Shown piece by piece: positions 1 through 8,508 of a stretch of 64,000 nt of DNA. The number at the start of each line of letters is the position of its first letter. Within the stretch, counting starts at the first letter, position 1. The translations under genes were made by a program, and so were the position numbers. The notes under the pieces are model-generated. The model did no database searches. It had not been told where the DNA came from and was given only the letters and a program-made list of their open reading frames with translations. The DNA is from CAZNYN01 sp964577295 (GTDB taxonomy: Bacteria; Synergistota; Synergistia; Synergistales; Synergistaceae), in NCBI GenBank assembly GCA_964577295.1, contig CAZNYN010000003.1, positions 1 through 64,000 of the forward strand, written 5' to 3'.

Positions 1-269
1 GCTCTGCCGTTTATCTTGCCTTTTGAGGAATCTCTCTGCATTCTCTGGTGCGTGGAGCGGGGGAGCATGGAGTATTCAGCCGTGACCCAACCTTTTCCCG
101 TTCCTCTCATGAATGGGGGGACTTTCTCTTCCACGGTCGCAGTGCAGAGCACGTGTGTATTGCCCCACTTTATGAATGCGGAGCCTTCGGCATAGCGGGA
201 TATTCCGCGTTCTATCGTTATCGGGCGCAGTTGGCTTAAACTTCTTCCGTCAGCTCTTTCAATGCTCAT
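1..269 (-). CDS. rph: Ribonuclease PH, N-terminal part (runs off the window)
   Basis: Phosphorolytic 3'-to-5' exoribonuclease that trims tRNA 3' ends. Translating the minus strand from the ATG at 269-267 gives about 89 residues with the family's N-terminal hallmarks: RADGRSLSQLRPITIERG, then RYAEGSAFIKWGNTHVLCTA, then GWVTAEYSMLPRSTHQR. The rest lies beyond base 1. An AAAGGA Shine-Dalgarno sequence sits inside the end of the upstream GerMN gene, with one base between that stop and this ATG. It is therefore the distal gene, within this window, of the minus-strand operon that starts at 7076. Identification is by motif recall; the catalytic core is only partly visible. Confidence 0.93.
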   Translation of the reverse strand, partial: MSIERADGRSLSQLRPITIERGISRYAEGSAFIKWGNTHVLCTATVEEKVPPFMRGTGKGWVTAEYSMLPRSTHQRMQRDSSKGKINGR

Positions 270-270
270 A

Positions 271-1137
271 TTATCCTTTGTTCTCCCATGGTTTTGTAAG
301 GTCGACAGGTGTGATGTCTTTTATCTCTTTGCCGTCTGTGTAGAATTTTATCTTCTTTATCGGGCTGAAGTTTTGGTTCATCGTTTTCAGCAGTCCCGAA
401 AGAGCGAGAGTGGCTTTGTCCTTGCCCATGCTCTTTATGGATTTCTGGAAGTCGGACGTCATGTTGAGGTAGAGCCATTCGCCGCTGCGGAATATATTCT
501 GCGCTCTGACCCCGCTTCCCATCATGTTTATCTCTTTGAGGCCGTCTATGTACATAGAGACTACTTTTTCTATGTCCTCTTCGGGAAGACCTTTCTTTAT
601 GTCTATGCCTCTTTCTTTAAATGTTCCGTTTTCGGGCATGAAGAGCGTGTATGATGCGTTGAGCGGCGATGCCGTGCCTTCCGTCTTCGGAAGCTGAGCC
701 ACTTCGGAGCTGCTGGCCACAACGTCTCCGACTCGCGGCCCGCCGCGTTTGTCCGCCCATTTGAAGAAGTAGTTCGCTCCCAAGTAGCCGCATGCGAAGA
801 ATATGGCAAGCAGCGCTCCCCATGCGAATATTCTTACAAGAAGGGGCGCTTTTCTTGCAGGTTCCGCACCGTAATCTTCTTCATCGTCATAAGGTTCGGG
901 TTCCTTCATGCGTTTTGAATAGGATGAGCGGGAGCCGAAATCTTCCTCGTCCCTCTCCCTTAAGGATTTTCTGGCGGGAGCGGCGCGGAACTGTCTTCTG
1001 TCTTCCTCGTTTTCGCGCTGTTCGTCTCTATCCTTTGTGTATTGTGACGCACCTCTGCGGCGAACAGTGGGCTCGTCATAGTCTTTTTTCTCTCCGACAA
1101 CAAACTGCCGCGGTCTTCTCTCTTCGGGTTCCCTCAT
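271..1137 (-). CDS. Membrane-anchored GerMN-domain protein
   Basis: 288 residues. Residues 1-97 are very rich in Arg, Glu and Asp and look disordered. One transmembrane helix spans about 98-124. The remaining roughly 160 residues, placed outside the membrane, resemble the GerMN (sporulation/germination) domain: a YTLFMPENGTF strand, a region around PEEDIEKVVSMYIDGLKE, and a C-terminal KKIKFYTDGKEI strand. GerMN domains occur in spore germination proteins and in non-sporulating bacteria next to cell-wall amidases. Here the neighbour is an amidase 21 bases upstream in the same operon, which suggests an envelope role. The exact function is unknown. Confidence 0.7.
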   Translation of the reverse strand: MREPEERRPRQFVVGEKKDYDEPTVRRRGASQYTKDRDEQRENEEDRRQFRAAPARKSLRERDEEDFGSRSSYSKRMKEPEPYDDEEDYGAEPARKAPLLVRIFAWGALLAIFFACGYLGANYFFKWADKRGGPRVGDVVASSSEVAQLPKTEGTASPLNASYTLFMPENGTFKERGIDIKKGLPEEDIEKVVSMYIDGLKEINMMGSGVRAQNIFRSGEWLYLNMTSDFQKSIKSMGKDKATLALSGLLKTMNQNFSPIKKIKFYTDGKEIKDITPVDLTKPWENKG

Positions 1138-1158
1138 GATAACGCCTCCTGTCTTCTT

Positions 1159-2511
1159 TTAATCCGCCACGACCGGATGGTCTTTTACATACGTTACAAT
1201 GCCGTTCGCAAAGCTTGAGCATATAGAGTGAAGGTAGCTTTGTGACGAGAGCTTGCGCGCTTCCGCAGCATCCGTCAGGTATCCCATCTCTATTAGAACT
1301 GCGGGCATTCCCGCTCCGCGAAGGACGAAGAAAGGCGCCTGTCCAACTTTTCTCATCGGAAGGGAGGAGTGTTTCGCAGCCTTGTGAAGAACTTCCGTCA
1401 GAGTAGTGCTCGCGCTTATCTTGTCATTCTGCTGCATGTCGCCCAATATTTTGAGAAGGAGCTGTGTTTTCTGGTCGGCTTTCTTTGCTGCCGCCTCGTT
1501 GTCGCCTCCGCTTATTTCTTTGTTTTCATATATGGCAAGCCTCATTGCGTCTTTGTCCGAGGGCAGAGCCATGATGTAGAACTCTATGCCCGCGACTTTT
1601 CTGCTGCCTTTCGGCATGGCGTTGCAGTGCAGGCTTATGAAGATATCCGCTTTGTTGTCGTTTGCAAAAGCAGTACGCTGGGCGAGCTTCAGATATACGT
1701 CCGTGTGTCTTGTGTAGCGCACGTCCATTCCATATTCGCGCAGGAGCTCTCCGAGTATGAGGACTGCCTTTAAGTTGATGTTTTTCTCTGTAACCCCGTT
1801 TGCAGCCGCACCCGGGTCATGTCCGCCGTGTCCCGCGTCAAGCACGGCTATAGGTCTCTTGTTCCCCGTGAAAACAGGAACGGGTTTGACCGCAGAAGGT
1901 ATAAGCTCCGCCTGCTCCGTCGGTGCGGGAGCAGGGTCGGGAGTGCGCACTTCGGGCTTCGGCACTTCGGGTTCGGCTTTTTTTACGGTCTCTTCCTTTT
2001 TAGGCACGATATCAGCCTTTTTAGGCTCTTCCTGCTTTACGGGTGTCTCTTTTTTTACTTCTTTTGCCGCAGAATTCGATTTGCCTCCGAATGACATTCC
2101 AGGTTCTTTACCTATGGAGGCGTAGAATTTATCCAAAACCATAGCCAGTGATTTTGCATCTATCCACCAGTGTCCGTCAGATGCGCTTATCGTTCCCGGT
2201 ATGCTGATTATTGCTCCGCTGACTCTGACTACGCTCGAGCCGCTCCAAAACTCCAGTTTCTTTCCGTCATAAGTGACAATCACGCCCTGAAGGTCAGGGA
2301 CGCGAGCAAGTCCCAATGCCGTAACAGCCTCGTCCGCCGCCACTTCGAGCGTGCCCGAAGCCGCAGTCCTTGAAGCTACGTCGCCCTTTTTGATGTCCTT
2401 GTACCACAATTCCGATGTATCCGCAAAAGCAGATACCGCCGCCAGAAGTACAAGGAGCAGTGATATTGCCGCTGTTCTTATTAAGTGTTTACTCTCCCGC
2501 GATAACAACAT
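1159..2511 (-). CDS. N-acetylmuramoyl-L-alanine amidase (Amidase_3), secreted
   Basis: 450 residues. Cleaves the amide bond between N-acetylmuramic acid and the stem peptide of peptidoglycan. A signal peptide covers residues 1-30 (ending AAVSAFA). A roughly 100-residue N-terminal domain resembles the copper-amine-oxidase-type N-terminal domain of wall proteins. A Lys/Glu/Pro-rich linker covers about 145-215, and the Amidase_3 domain about 218-445. Zinc ligands are H228 (LDAGHGG), E242 (TEKNINL) and H295 (ISLHCNA); the catalytic Glu is E408 (LIEMGYL). The gene overlaps the end of the PmbA-like gene by 23 bp. The ATG at 2511 lies one base from GGTGGAG, so the TTG at 2508 (codon 2) is a possible real start. 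Confidence 0.9.
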   Translation of the reverse strand: MLLSRESKHLIRTAAISLLLVLLAAVSAFADTSELWYKDIKKGDVASRTAASGTLEVAADEAVTALGLARVPDLQGVIVTYDGKKLEFWSGSSVVRVSGAIISIPGTISASDGHWWIDAKSLAMVLDKFYASIGKEPGMSFGGKSNSAAKEVKKETPVKQEEPKKADIVPKKEETVKKAEPEVPKPEVRTPDPAPAPTEQAELIPSAVKPVPVFTGNKRPIAVLDAGHGGHDPGAAANGVTEKNINLKAVLILGELLREYGMDVRYTRHTDVYLKLAQRTAFANDNKADIFISLHCNAMPKGSRKVAGIEFYIMALPSDKDAMRLAIYENKEISGGDNEAAAKKADQKTQLLLKILGDMQQNDKISASTTLTEVLHKAAKHSSLPMRKVGQAPFFVLRGAGMPAVLIEMGYLTDAAEARKLSSQSYLHSICSSFANGIVTYVKDHPVVAD

Positions 2512-3850
2512 TCTCCACCACCATTGTCGGTGCCGCCGTGGAACCGAAAAATTTTAAGTCGGAGCCTACGCATGCAATTTTCTTTATGAAATCCATGAGG
2601 TTCGATGCGATTGTCACTCCGCTCACAGCGCCCGCTATTTCTCCGTTTTTGATAAGAAGCCCCTTCGCTCCTATTGAAAAATCTCCGCTTACGGGGTCTA
2701 TTGTATGAAGCCCCATGAACTCGGTAACCAAGAGTCCCTTTTTGATTCTTCCTCTCATGGACTCGGGGCTCTCCGTTCCCGCTTCGAGGACGAGGTTTGA
2801 AGCTCCCACATCTGGCAGAGAGGACATTCCCCTGCAAGCATTGCCCGTGGATGCCACATTGTCCTTCAGCGCATACTGGAGATTGTACATGTATGAGGCT
2901 GCCGTGCCATCCTTAATTAGTACGGTTCTGCCGGTAGGATAGCCTTCCGAGTCCCACGAGCCCGTGCCGGCCTTCCAGGGGATTCTCCCGTCGTCCACAA
3001 GTGTGATGCACGAAGATGCCACAGTGCTGCCGAGGCGGCCCGCCATCATGGAGCGTCCCTTGTGTATCTCGGGTGCGCAGAAAAGGTCTCCGATAATGTC
3101 CACGAGAGATGCAGTGACTTCGGGCTCTGTCATCAATGTGTAAGTTCCCGTGGGTATTGGCTTTCCTCCGAGAGATTCTACCGTGCGCACGGCCGCGAGT
3201 TTTGCCGTCAAGTCCATATCCAGCTCGTCAAAGCGTCGCGACTCTATGCCGTATCCGCCTATCTCCGTGCTGTCTCCCTCCTGAGCAAGAACAGTGACGC
3301 CGCAGCTTGCGCTGCTTCCGCGCTCCCAGCCTGCCAGCCCCGTTGTGGTGCAGTAGAAGGATGCGCCCCAGCCGTCATGCCAGGATGCGCTTCTGACGGA
3401 GATAATTCTCTTGTCCTCTTTCATCGCCTTATCCGACATGGCAAGGCAGTAGTCCATTCTGTCCTTAGCCGTGACTGCGGAAATTCTCTCGTCCTCCAAA
3501 GTTATGGATGGGTCGTTTACAAGGCTTCCGCTGTGGAGAGTTATGCCCTCTTCGGGTTCTGCATTGCGGCAGTTTGCCATGCTCCACTCGACAAGCTCCT
3601 TCACGGAATCTTTATCCAGCCTGTTGCCGTATGCTATTCCCTGTCTGCCGTCCGACATAATGGTGCGTACACCCATGCCGGAGGTTGAGCCGCTGACGCA
3701 CTCTTCAACCTCGCCGTCATTTAAGGAGAGCCCGAAGCCCGCCCCCTCTGCGTAGAGAACGTCCGCTCCCCACGCTCCTGCGCGCTTGGCTTCGTCCAGC
3801 GCCCATGATGCCAATGCTTCAACTTCCGATTTTTTTACAATATTTCTCAC
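2489..3850 (-). CDS. TldD/PmbA family protein, PmbA type
   Basis: 453 residues from the GTG at 3850. TldD/PmbA (TldD/TldE) proteins form a heterodimeric metalloprotease that degrades unfolded peptides and matures some modified peptides. This copy has the family's N-terminal region (a LSLNDGEVEECVSGST stretch) and the C-terminal barrel, but no HExxxH zinc motif, which marks it as the PmbA/TldE partner. No TldD is in the window. An in-frame extension to 3976 exists but would overlap ltaE by 130 bp. The GTG at 3850 forms a GTGA overlap with the ltaE stop and has GAGG ten bases upstream, so it was chosen. Confidence 0.85.
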   Translation of the reverse strand: MRNIVKKSEVEALASWALDEAKRAGAWGADVLYAEGAGFGLSLNDGEVEECVSGSTSGMGVRTIMSDGRQGIAYGNRLDKDSVKELVEWSMANCRNAEPEEGITLHSGSLVNDPSITLEDERISAVTAKDRMDYCLAMSDKAMKEDKRIISVRSASWHDGWGASFYCTTTGLAGWERGSSASCGVTVLAQEGDSTEIGGYGIESRRFDELDMDLTAKLAAVRTVESLGGKPIPTGTYTLMTEPEVTASLVDIIGDLFCAPEIHKGRSMMAGRLGSTVASSCITLVDDGRIPWKAGTGSWDSEGYPTGRTVLIKDGTAASYMYNLQYALKDNVASTGNACRGMSSLPDVGASNLVLEAGTESPESMRGRIKKGLLVTEFMGLHTIDPVSGDFSIGAKGLLIKNGEIAGAVSGVTIASNLMDFIKKIACVGSDLKFFGSTAAPTMVVENVVIAGE

Positions 3851-4881
3851 GCGCAAAGTACCTCTTTTATGATTGTTACGGCATTTTTGACATCTTCCCT
3901 TGTCACGTCCAGATGTGTGACAAGGCGCACTCTGCGCGGGCTTGTCATGTGGATGAGAAGCCCCTTCGCCGCACACTGGGCAATGAATTTTGCATCATCC
4001 GCATAGCTTTCGGGCATGGGGAAGAATACCATATTTGTCATGTTATTGACTCTTTCGACGGGGATTCCCGCCTCTGTCAGAAGCTCCGCCATGTATGAGG
4101 CATTGGAGTGGTCTTCCGCAAGGCGTGCAATGTTGTGCTTCAGAGCGTAGAGCCCCGCGGCGGCTGCGATTCCAACCTGACGCTGTGCTCCGCCTATGCA
4201 CTTGCGCCACTTTCTGGCTCTTTCTATAAAATCGTGCGAGCCGCAGAGCATTGAGCCGAGAGGCGCGCCGAGCCCTTTGGAGAGGCAGAACTGCACCGAA
4301 TCCGCTTCATCGGTAAAAACTTTAACGTCCTTTTTGAAAAACACCGCAGCGTTGAATATGCGCGCTCCGTCGATGTGGACATGGAATCCCAGAGAGTGCC
4401 CCGCCTGTGCCGCGGCGGCAAACTTCTCGGGCGGCACTGCTATTCCTCCCGTGTAGTTGTGAGTGTTTTCAAGCGCCAATATAGTAGTATCGGGGTGGTG
4501 AATATTTCCGTCAGCCCTGTTCGCAGCTATTATATCCTCGGGCGAAGGTATGCCCGAAGCGTCGTCGAGGGGATATGGGCAGAGGCCTGCAACCGCGGAC
4601 ATACCGCCCACTTCGGCGCACCATACATGCGAATTTACCCCCGCAAGCACGCTCTCTCCGTGATGTCCCGCAGAGAGAAAAGCCAGAAGGTTGCCCATAG
4701 TGCCCGAACATGTGTATATAGCGTCTTCCTTGCCCGTAAGCTCCGCCGCATAAGCGGAAAGAGCGTTTGAAGACGCGTCATCTCCGTAAATATCGTCTCC
4801 GACTTCGGCTCTTGCTATGACTTCGCGCATCTCGTCTGTCGGTTTTGTTACTGTATCACTGCGAAAATCCATATATTTCAC
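3847..4881 (-). CDS. ltaE: Low-specificity L-threonine aldolase
   Basis: 344 residues. PLP enzyme that splits L-threonine or L-allo-threonine into glycine and acetaldehyde. Fold-type I features: FRSDTVTKPT at the N-terminus, the SGTMGN phosphate-binding turn (59-64), a histidine in NSHVW (85) that would stack on PLP, D171 in HIDGARIFNAAV, and the Schiff-base lysine K202 in CLSKGLGAPLGS. Length is normal for the family. The start is GTG at 4881 with GGGAGG nine bases upstream; an internal ATG at 4872 lacks a site. It fits a lifestyle based on amino-acid fermentation and is translationally coupled to the PmbA-like gene. Confidence 0.93.
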   Translation of the reverse strand: MKYMDFRSDTVTKPTDEMREVIARAEVGDDIYGDDASSNALSAYAAELTGKEDAIYTCSGTMGNLLAFLSAGHHGESVLAGVNSHVWCAEVGGMSAVAGLCPYPLDDASGIPSPEDIIAANRADGNIHHPDTTILALENTHNYTGGIAVPPEKFAAAAQAGHSLGFHVHIDGARIFNAAVFFKKDVKVFTDEADSVQFCLSKGLGAPLGSMLCGSHDFIERARKWRKCIGGAQRQVGIAAAAGLYALKHNIARLAEDHSNASYMAELLTEAGIPVERVNNMTNMVFFPMPESYADDAKFIAQCAAKGLLIHMTSPRRVRLVTHLDVTREDVKNAVTIIKEVLCA

Positions 4882-4908
4882 TTTATGCCGCCTCCCTATA
4901 CATACATT

Positions 4909-5739
4909 TTAAATTTTGACCCCAAGCCTTGCCCAGGGCAGAAAATCCTCGCTGACAGGCATTCCGAGATCTATTCCCGGACTGTTTGCACCGTGGAAGT
5001 CCGAGCCTGCCGTGGGGAAAAGTCCGTACTTGTCCGCAAGAGACAAAAAATAGTAAATCTGCTCGGGGCTGTGACCTGAATATACTGCCTCTATGCCCCA
5101 GAGCCCGCACCCCTTGAGTCTCTTTAAGAGAGAGTCCAGAGCATCGTCCGCAAGGTGTGTCTGAGCGGGGTGAGCCAGAGCCGCGACACCGCCCGCATCC
5201 GCTATGAGCCTCACGCACTCCTCGGGCGAAAGCCTCACACGCGGCACATAGGCAGGCGCTCCCATGCCCAAATACTTTATAAAAGCCTCCGCGTTTGAGT
5301 GAACATAGCCCTTTTGTATCATGAGCCGCGCTATGTGAGGGCGCGCAACTACTTCGCCGCGCGACAAAGCCCTAACCTCTTCTATTTCTATGCCAAGCCC
5401 CAGTTTTCTGAGCTTGGAGCAAATCTCCAGATTTCTTTCGTCACGGTGTGTTCTTATCTCCGCAAGAGCCTTGTCTAGCTGCGGAGTGCTAGATGGGGAA
5501 ATTCTGTATCCCAATATGTGGAGAGTGTAGTCCGCCTCGGCGGAAAGTTCTATCCCGCAGAGCCCCTGTATGTCATAAGACTTGCACGCAGAGGCGAAAG
5601 GTGCAAGCCCCGCGGTCGTGTCGTGGTCTGTGAGCGATATCAGTGAGAGATGCCTGCGCTTGGCGCTCTTTGCAATTACCTCAACGGGCAGAGTGCCGTC
5701 AGAATATGTGCTGTGAACGTGCATGTCAATCAATATCAC
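4909..5739 (-). CDS. PHP-domain phosphoesterase (YciV/TrpH family)
   Basis: 276 residues from the GTG at 5739. The PHP metal-binding motifs are clear: H-x-H near the N-terminus (DMHVHSTYSDG), LTDHDT, GIELSAE, ALAHPAQ and GSDFHG. The family contains RNase AM/nucleoside 3',5'-bisphosphate phosphatases and related nucleotide hydrolases; which substrate applies here cannot be told from sequence. The GTG has AGGAGG nine bases upstream and overlaps the preceding gene by 14 bp. A longer in-frame ATG at 5757 has no convincing ribosome-binding site. Together with the phosphoesterase at 6519-7076 it gives this operon two phosphoesterases. Confidence 0.85.
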   Translation of the reverse strand: MILIDMHVHSTYSDGTLPVEVIAKSAKRRHLSLISLTDHDTTAGLAPFASACKSYDIQGLCGIELSAEADYTLHILGYRISPSSTPQLDKALAEIRTHRDERNLEICSKLRKLGLGIEIEEVRALSRGEVVARPHIARLMIQKGYVHSNAEAFIKYLGMGAPAYVPRVRLSPEECVRLIADAGGVAALAHPAQTHLADDALDSLLKRLKGCGLWGIEAVYSGHSPEQIYYFLSLADKYGLFPTAGSDFHGANSPGIDLGMPVSEDFLPWARLGVKI

Positions 5740-6532
5740 AAGAACAGTCCTCCTCATATTCCGGAATAAATCTGCACAGAGAGTGAGCTATTACAAAGCC
5801 CGCCAAGGACAGCTTCATCAGGTCATCCTCGGAGAATCGGTGGGGGATATCGCACTCAAGCTGAAGAACGCCTATCTTTTCCCCTCCCGCACTCATCTGC
5901 ACCGATATGAGAGATCTTGCGTCCCTCCATAGAGGCTGGTCCTTTGAAAGCTCCACTACAGCTTTAAGATAGGGGCGTCCCGATGTAAAGACACGCCATA
6001 CGGAAGAGCCGTTTCTGCGCAGAGGCTTCTCTCCATTTTCTCCGTCGCAGGGAATATACAGCTCATCACCGTCCGCAAGAACTATAAACGGCTCGCATCC
6101 ATCCGCCATATCGGCCATGCCGCATAACGCTCTGTTGACACAGTCGGAGAGAGATGAGGCTTTGGACATATCCTCCGCAAGAGCCTCCATAACGGGAACT
6201 ATCCTAGTCACATTATCGCGGTAATAGAGCATAAACGCGCCTACGGCAAATAGCAGAATAAAGACAGATGCCGTCTCCACCCATGTGAACACCCCCGCTA
6301 TAGAGCCTCCCACAGCGGCGGCCGTGCAGATAAAAAGGTTCGTCTTGTATGCCCAGCGCCCAGACTCATTCAGCCCGAGAAACGCCGAGAGAATGGATGC
6401 CACAAGAAGCGAGACGGAACTGAAAATGCAGGCCGCCCCAACTCCCGCAAACATCATAAGAAGCCAGAGAAACTGCGGCCAGAACTTTCTCCTTCGGAAA
6501 ATATGTTCCGAAGCAAACTTACCACTCTTCAC
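5726..6532 (-). CDS. Membrane protein with C-terminal GAF-like domain
   Basis: 268 residues from the GTG at 6532, which has GGAGG eleven bases upstream. The first roughly 110 residues hold several hydrophobic helices (near FLWLLMMFAGVGAACIF, SLLVASILSAFLGL, NLFICTAAAVGGSIAGVF and SVFILLFAVGAFMLYY). The cytoplasmic remainder has GAF-like features: a start near MEALAEDMSKASSLSDCVN, a block EKIGVLQLECDIPHRFSEDDL and a final helix. There is no kinase, cyclase or phosphatase output domain. It looks like a membrane sensor without an effector, and the ligand is unknown. The gene overlaps both neighbours, so its expression is tied to the operon. Confidence 0.6.
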   Translation of the reverse strand: MKSGKFASEHIFRRRKFWPQFLWLLMMFAGVGAACIFSSVSLLVASILSAFLGLNESGRWAYKTNLFICTAAAVGGSIAGVFTWVETASVFILLFAVGAFMLYYRDNVTRIVPVMEALAEDMSKASSLSDCVNRALCGMADMADGCEPFIVLADGDELYIPCDGENGEKPLRRNGSSVWRVFTSGRPYLKAVVELSKDQPLWRDARSLISVQMSAGGEKIGVLQLECDIPHRFSEDDLMKLSLAGFVIAHSLCRFIPEYEEDCSCDID

Positions 6533-7076
6533 GGTGCAGAAGTCCTCCGTCCAGAGTGATAACGGATATTGCATTCATATCCGCAACAGCGACGCTCGCA
6601 GGGTGCTTACCCTTGGGAATCGTCGTAGAGCCGGGATTCAAAAATATAGTGCCTTCCTCCCGAACAACGGAAGATATGTGAGTATGGCCGTATATGGCAA
6701 GGTCGGCCTTATTGTCGAGAGCCATGCGGCGCAGCAGCGGAAAATTATCCCCGTGCATCATAATAATCCTTTTGCCGTTCCACAGAACCGAAACGCAGGA
6801 AGGCATAATAATATTCGTAAGCATCTCGTCCGATGATGAGTCGCAGTTTCCGCGCGAGACAAGAATATTTCCTGTATAATCCCTCAGAGCTTCCGCAAGG
6901 TTGCCCGAATCCCCTCTTCCGGCTGTAAAACCGAGACTTCTGTAAACAACGTCCCCCGCATGAAGCACGGTGCGGACATCACCGAAAACGGCGAGAGCCG
7001 CGTTCCAGGCAGAGAGGCTTCCGTGCGTGTCGGACAAAATCCCGATTCTGCCGCCGTCTATAATGTTTGCGGACAT
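6519..7076 (-). CDS. YfcE/MJ0936-type metallophosphoesterase
   Basis: 185 residues. All calcineurin-like motifs of the small YfcE family are present: D16 and H18 in LSDTHGS, D42 in HAGDVV, N77 and D79 in SRGNCDS, H108 in MMHGDNF, H131 and H133 in YGHTHIS, and the NPGS turn. Relatives hydrolyse phosphodiesters with Mn2+; the physiological substrate is usually unknown. It is the first gene of the eight-gene minus-strand operon. It starts at an ATG preceded by GGTGGGGA and is divergent from the plus-strand gene at 7229 across a 152-bp spacer. Confidence 0.88.
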   Translation of the reverse strand: MSANIIDGGRIGILSDTHGSLSAWNAALAVFGDVRTVLHAGDVVYRSLGFTAGRGDSGNLAEALRDYTGNILVSRGNCDSSSDEMLTNIIMPSCVSVLWNGKRIIMMHGDNFPLLRRMALDNKADLAIYGHTHISSVVREEGTIFLNPGSTTIPKGKHPASVAVADMNAISVITLDGGLLHREEW

Positions 7077-7148
7077 ATCTTCCCCACCTTTCCTTTTTCA
7101 CAGAGAGAAATGAAAAATAAAAATTTTGCAAATAGGCGCAAAACAACA

Positions 7149-7189
7149 TAGCAAAAAGAAATCTTCTTGCTATATGCTATTATATAATC
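7149..7189 (+). promoter_or_regulatory. Candidate promoter and operator for the 7229 gene
   Basis: A perfect TATAAT sits at 7184-7189, about 40 bases before the ATG at 7229. No good -35 box is spaced correctly. In its place is an inverted repeat, ATAGCAA (7149-7155) and TTGCTAT (7168-7174), with 12 bases between arms. A second repeat, TTTTGC-N8-GCAAAA, lies at 7124-7143 and would face the divergent operon. Dyads at the -35 position usually bind a regulator; here the downstream helix-turn-helix-like protein is a candidate. Confidence 0.45.
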
Positions 7190-7228
7190 AGATTGGCTCT
7201 TATAGAACAGACAGGAGTGTGAGTTTCA

Positions 7229-7594
7229 ATGAATATTGATATAAAAGACCTTCCTCAGCAGGACATGAATATGCTGGTACACTCGCTTGAGCTCGTTTCC
7301 GCGAGAATATTCGAATCAGTAGTTACACTTAATCAGACAGCGTGCTCAAACACGCCTGAAATGCAGAACCTCTTCCACCAGTGGATATCATGCTTGGGAG
7401 AAGAAGTCGTGAGAGCAGTCGAAGAAAAAGGCACTTTCAGCCCCGACGAAATAGCAAAGACCATAGGTGTAACGCCCGCCACAATAATATCCCTGGCTCT
7501 GACACTTCACAGACAGGGCAGAATAAACATCAGCGAGATAAAAGCGGAAGTGACGGATAAGGGCAACACCGAAATCTGCGGCTGCCTTAAATAG
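7229..7594 (+). CDS. Small winged-helix-like protein of unknown function
   Basis: 121 residues. I do not recognise a named family. The N-terminal half is helical (DMNMLVHSLELVSARIFESV). Residues about 64-105 read like a winged helix-turn-helix: a KGTFSPDEIAKTIGV helix, a TPATIISLALTLHRQG recognition-like helix, then RINISEIKAEV as the wing. It ends EICGCLK, with two cysteines. The start has AGGAG eleven bases upstream. The gene at 7646 follows after 51 bases and both end at one terminator, so they form a two-gene unit. DNA binding is inferred, not shown. Confidence 0.6.
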   Translation: MNIDIKDLPQQDMNMLVHSLELVSARIFESVVTLNQTACSNTPEMQNLFHQWISCLGEEVVRAVEEKGTFSPDEIAKTIGVTPATIISLALTLHRQGRINISEIKAEVTDKGNTEICGCLK

Positions 7595-7645
7595 CAGAAA
7601 ACTGCGCGCAGAGAGAGCCGCCGCGCGCGAAAGGAACGGTTTTGT

Positions 7646-8440
7646 ATGAGATTTGCCATGATAAAAGAGCAGGAGAGAGAGACAGCCTGTTTTGTCACAT
7701 CGCGCGGTTTGATGAAAATAGAAACTTTCAACGAAATAAAGAGAACCGAGTGGGGCACGGACATAGAGACTCTCATTGCCAAAGACCACATACCGCAGCT
7801 TGTAAGGTGGTACAGAGCGGGAGGCAGGGACGTTATCGATATAATGATAAAGTCCATAATCCCTTTTGACAAAGTGATATACGCGCCTCTCTTCAAAAAA
7901 GCTCCCAAAGTTTTAGGCGAAGAGAATGAAACCAAAGTGCAGGAAACTTCCGACTCTCAGAGCCGAATCACGCTTCTGGGCTGCGGAGATGAAATAAACC
8001 TTGCCGAAGCCGAGGCAAAAGTCATATGCAGAGCGGCTTTAGGCGCAGTTATGGGCAAAAGCTCATCCGAGCTGCGCGGCGAAAACTTCCTCTCCTGCGC
8101 AGCCGCCTTTACCTCCGTGCTCGAGGTAACACAGGAAGACGGAGCCAACTCTTCCGAGAGGCACTTTGAAAAATTTTTCAGCATGGGGCCTCAGCTCATA
8201 ACATCGGACGAAATCTCGGACATATCGGCTCTCTCGATGCAGATTGTGAGAAACGGCACAGTGACGGGAGAAAACGGTGCAGAAGCCTCTGACCCTTCGC
8301 CCTCCGATGCTGCGGCATGGAATGAAGGGGATATCATCCTGACATACGGAGGAAGAGCCATCGAGCTTAAAGCCGAAGACACCGTAGAATGCAGAATTAC
8401 GGGATTTCCAAGCCTCATAAACAAAATCTCGGCAAATTAA
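7646..8440 (+). CDS. Divergent fumarylacetoacetate-hydrolase-fold protein
   Basis: 264 residues. The C-terminal half follows the FAH pattern. HFEKFFSMGPQLITSDEI matches the family's cofactor-proximal CPIGPW-VTKDEI strand-loop, GDIILTYGGRAIELKAEDTVE matches the GDVILTGTP-G region, and CRITGFPSLINKI matches the closing strand. KVIYAPLFKKAPKVLG fits the N-terminal KPP loop. An E-x-E pair (E121, E123) could be the usual metal ligands. The segment between the two C-terminal strands is shortened, and the GTPAGVG loop is replaced by YGGRAIEL. It is therefore either a specialised or a catalytically dead member. AAGGAA lies nine bases before the ATG. Confidence 0.6.
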   Translation: MRFAMIKEQERETACFVTSRGLMKIETFNEIKRTEWGTDIETLIAKDHIPQLVRWYRAGGRDVIDIMIKSIIPFDKVIYAPLFKKAPKVLGEENETKVQETSDSQSRITLLGCGDEINLAEAEAKVICRAALGAVMGKSSSELRGENFLSCAAAFTSVLEVTQEDGANSSERHFEKFFSMGPQLITSDEISDISALSMQIVRNGTVTGENGAEASDPSPSDAAAWNEGDIILTYGGRAIELKAEDTVECRITGFPSLINKISAN

Positions 8441-8446
8441 AGGCAT

Positions 8447-8479
8447 AAAAAAAGACGCGGAAAAATCCGCGTCTTTTTT
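8447..8479. terminator. Bidirectional intrinsic terminator
   Basis: A perfect stem, GACGCGGA/TCCGCGTC, flanked by runs of A on the left and T on the right, sits between the convergent FAH-like gene (ends 8440) and rplA (ends 8509). It can stop transcription from both sides. For the minus strand it closes the ribosomal block directly after rplA, where rplJ would normally follow. Confidence 0.92.
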
Positions 8480-8508
8480 ATGATTTGCTGTGAAGAAGGA
8501 GCAGAGCC

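Noticed and set aside
3062..3688. 208-codon open frame on the plus strand
   Set aside because: Lies fully antisense to the PmbA-like gene, has no ribosome-binding site and no recognisable protein features; it is a reading-frame shadow.
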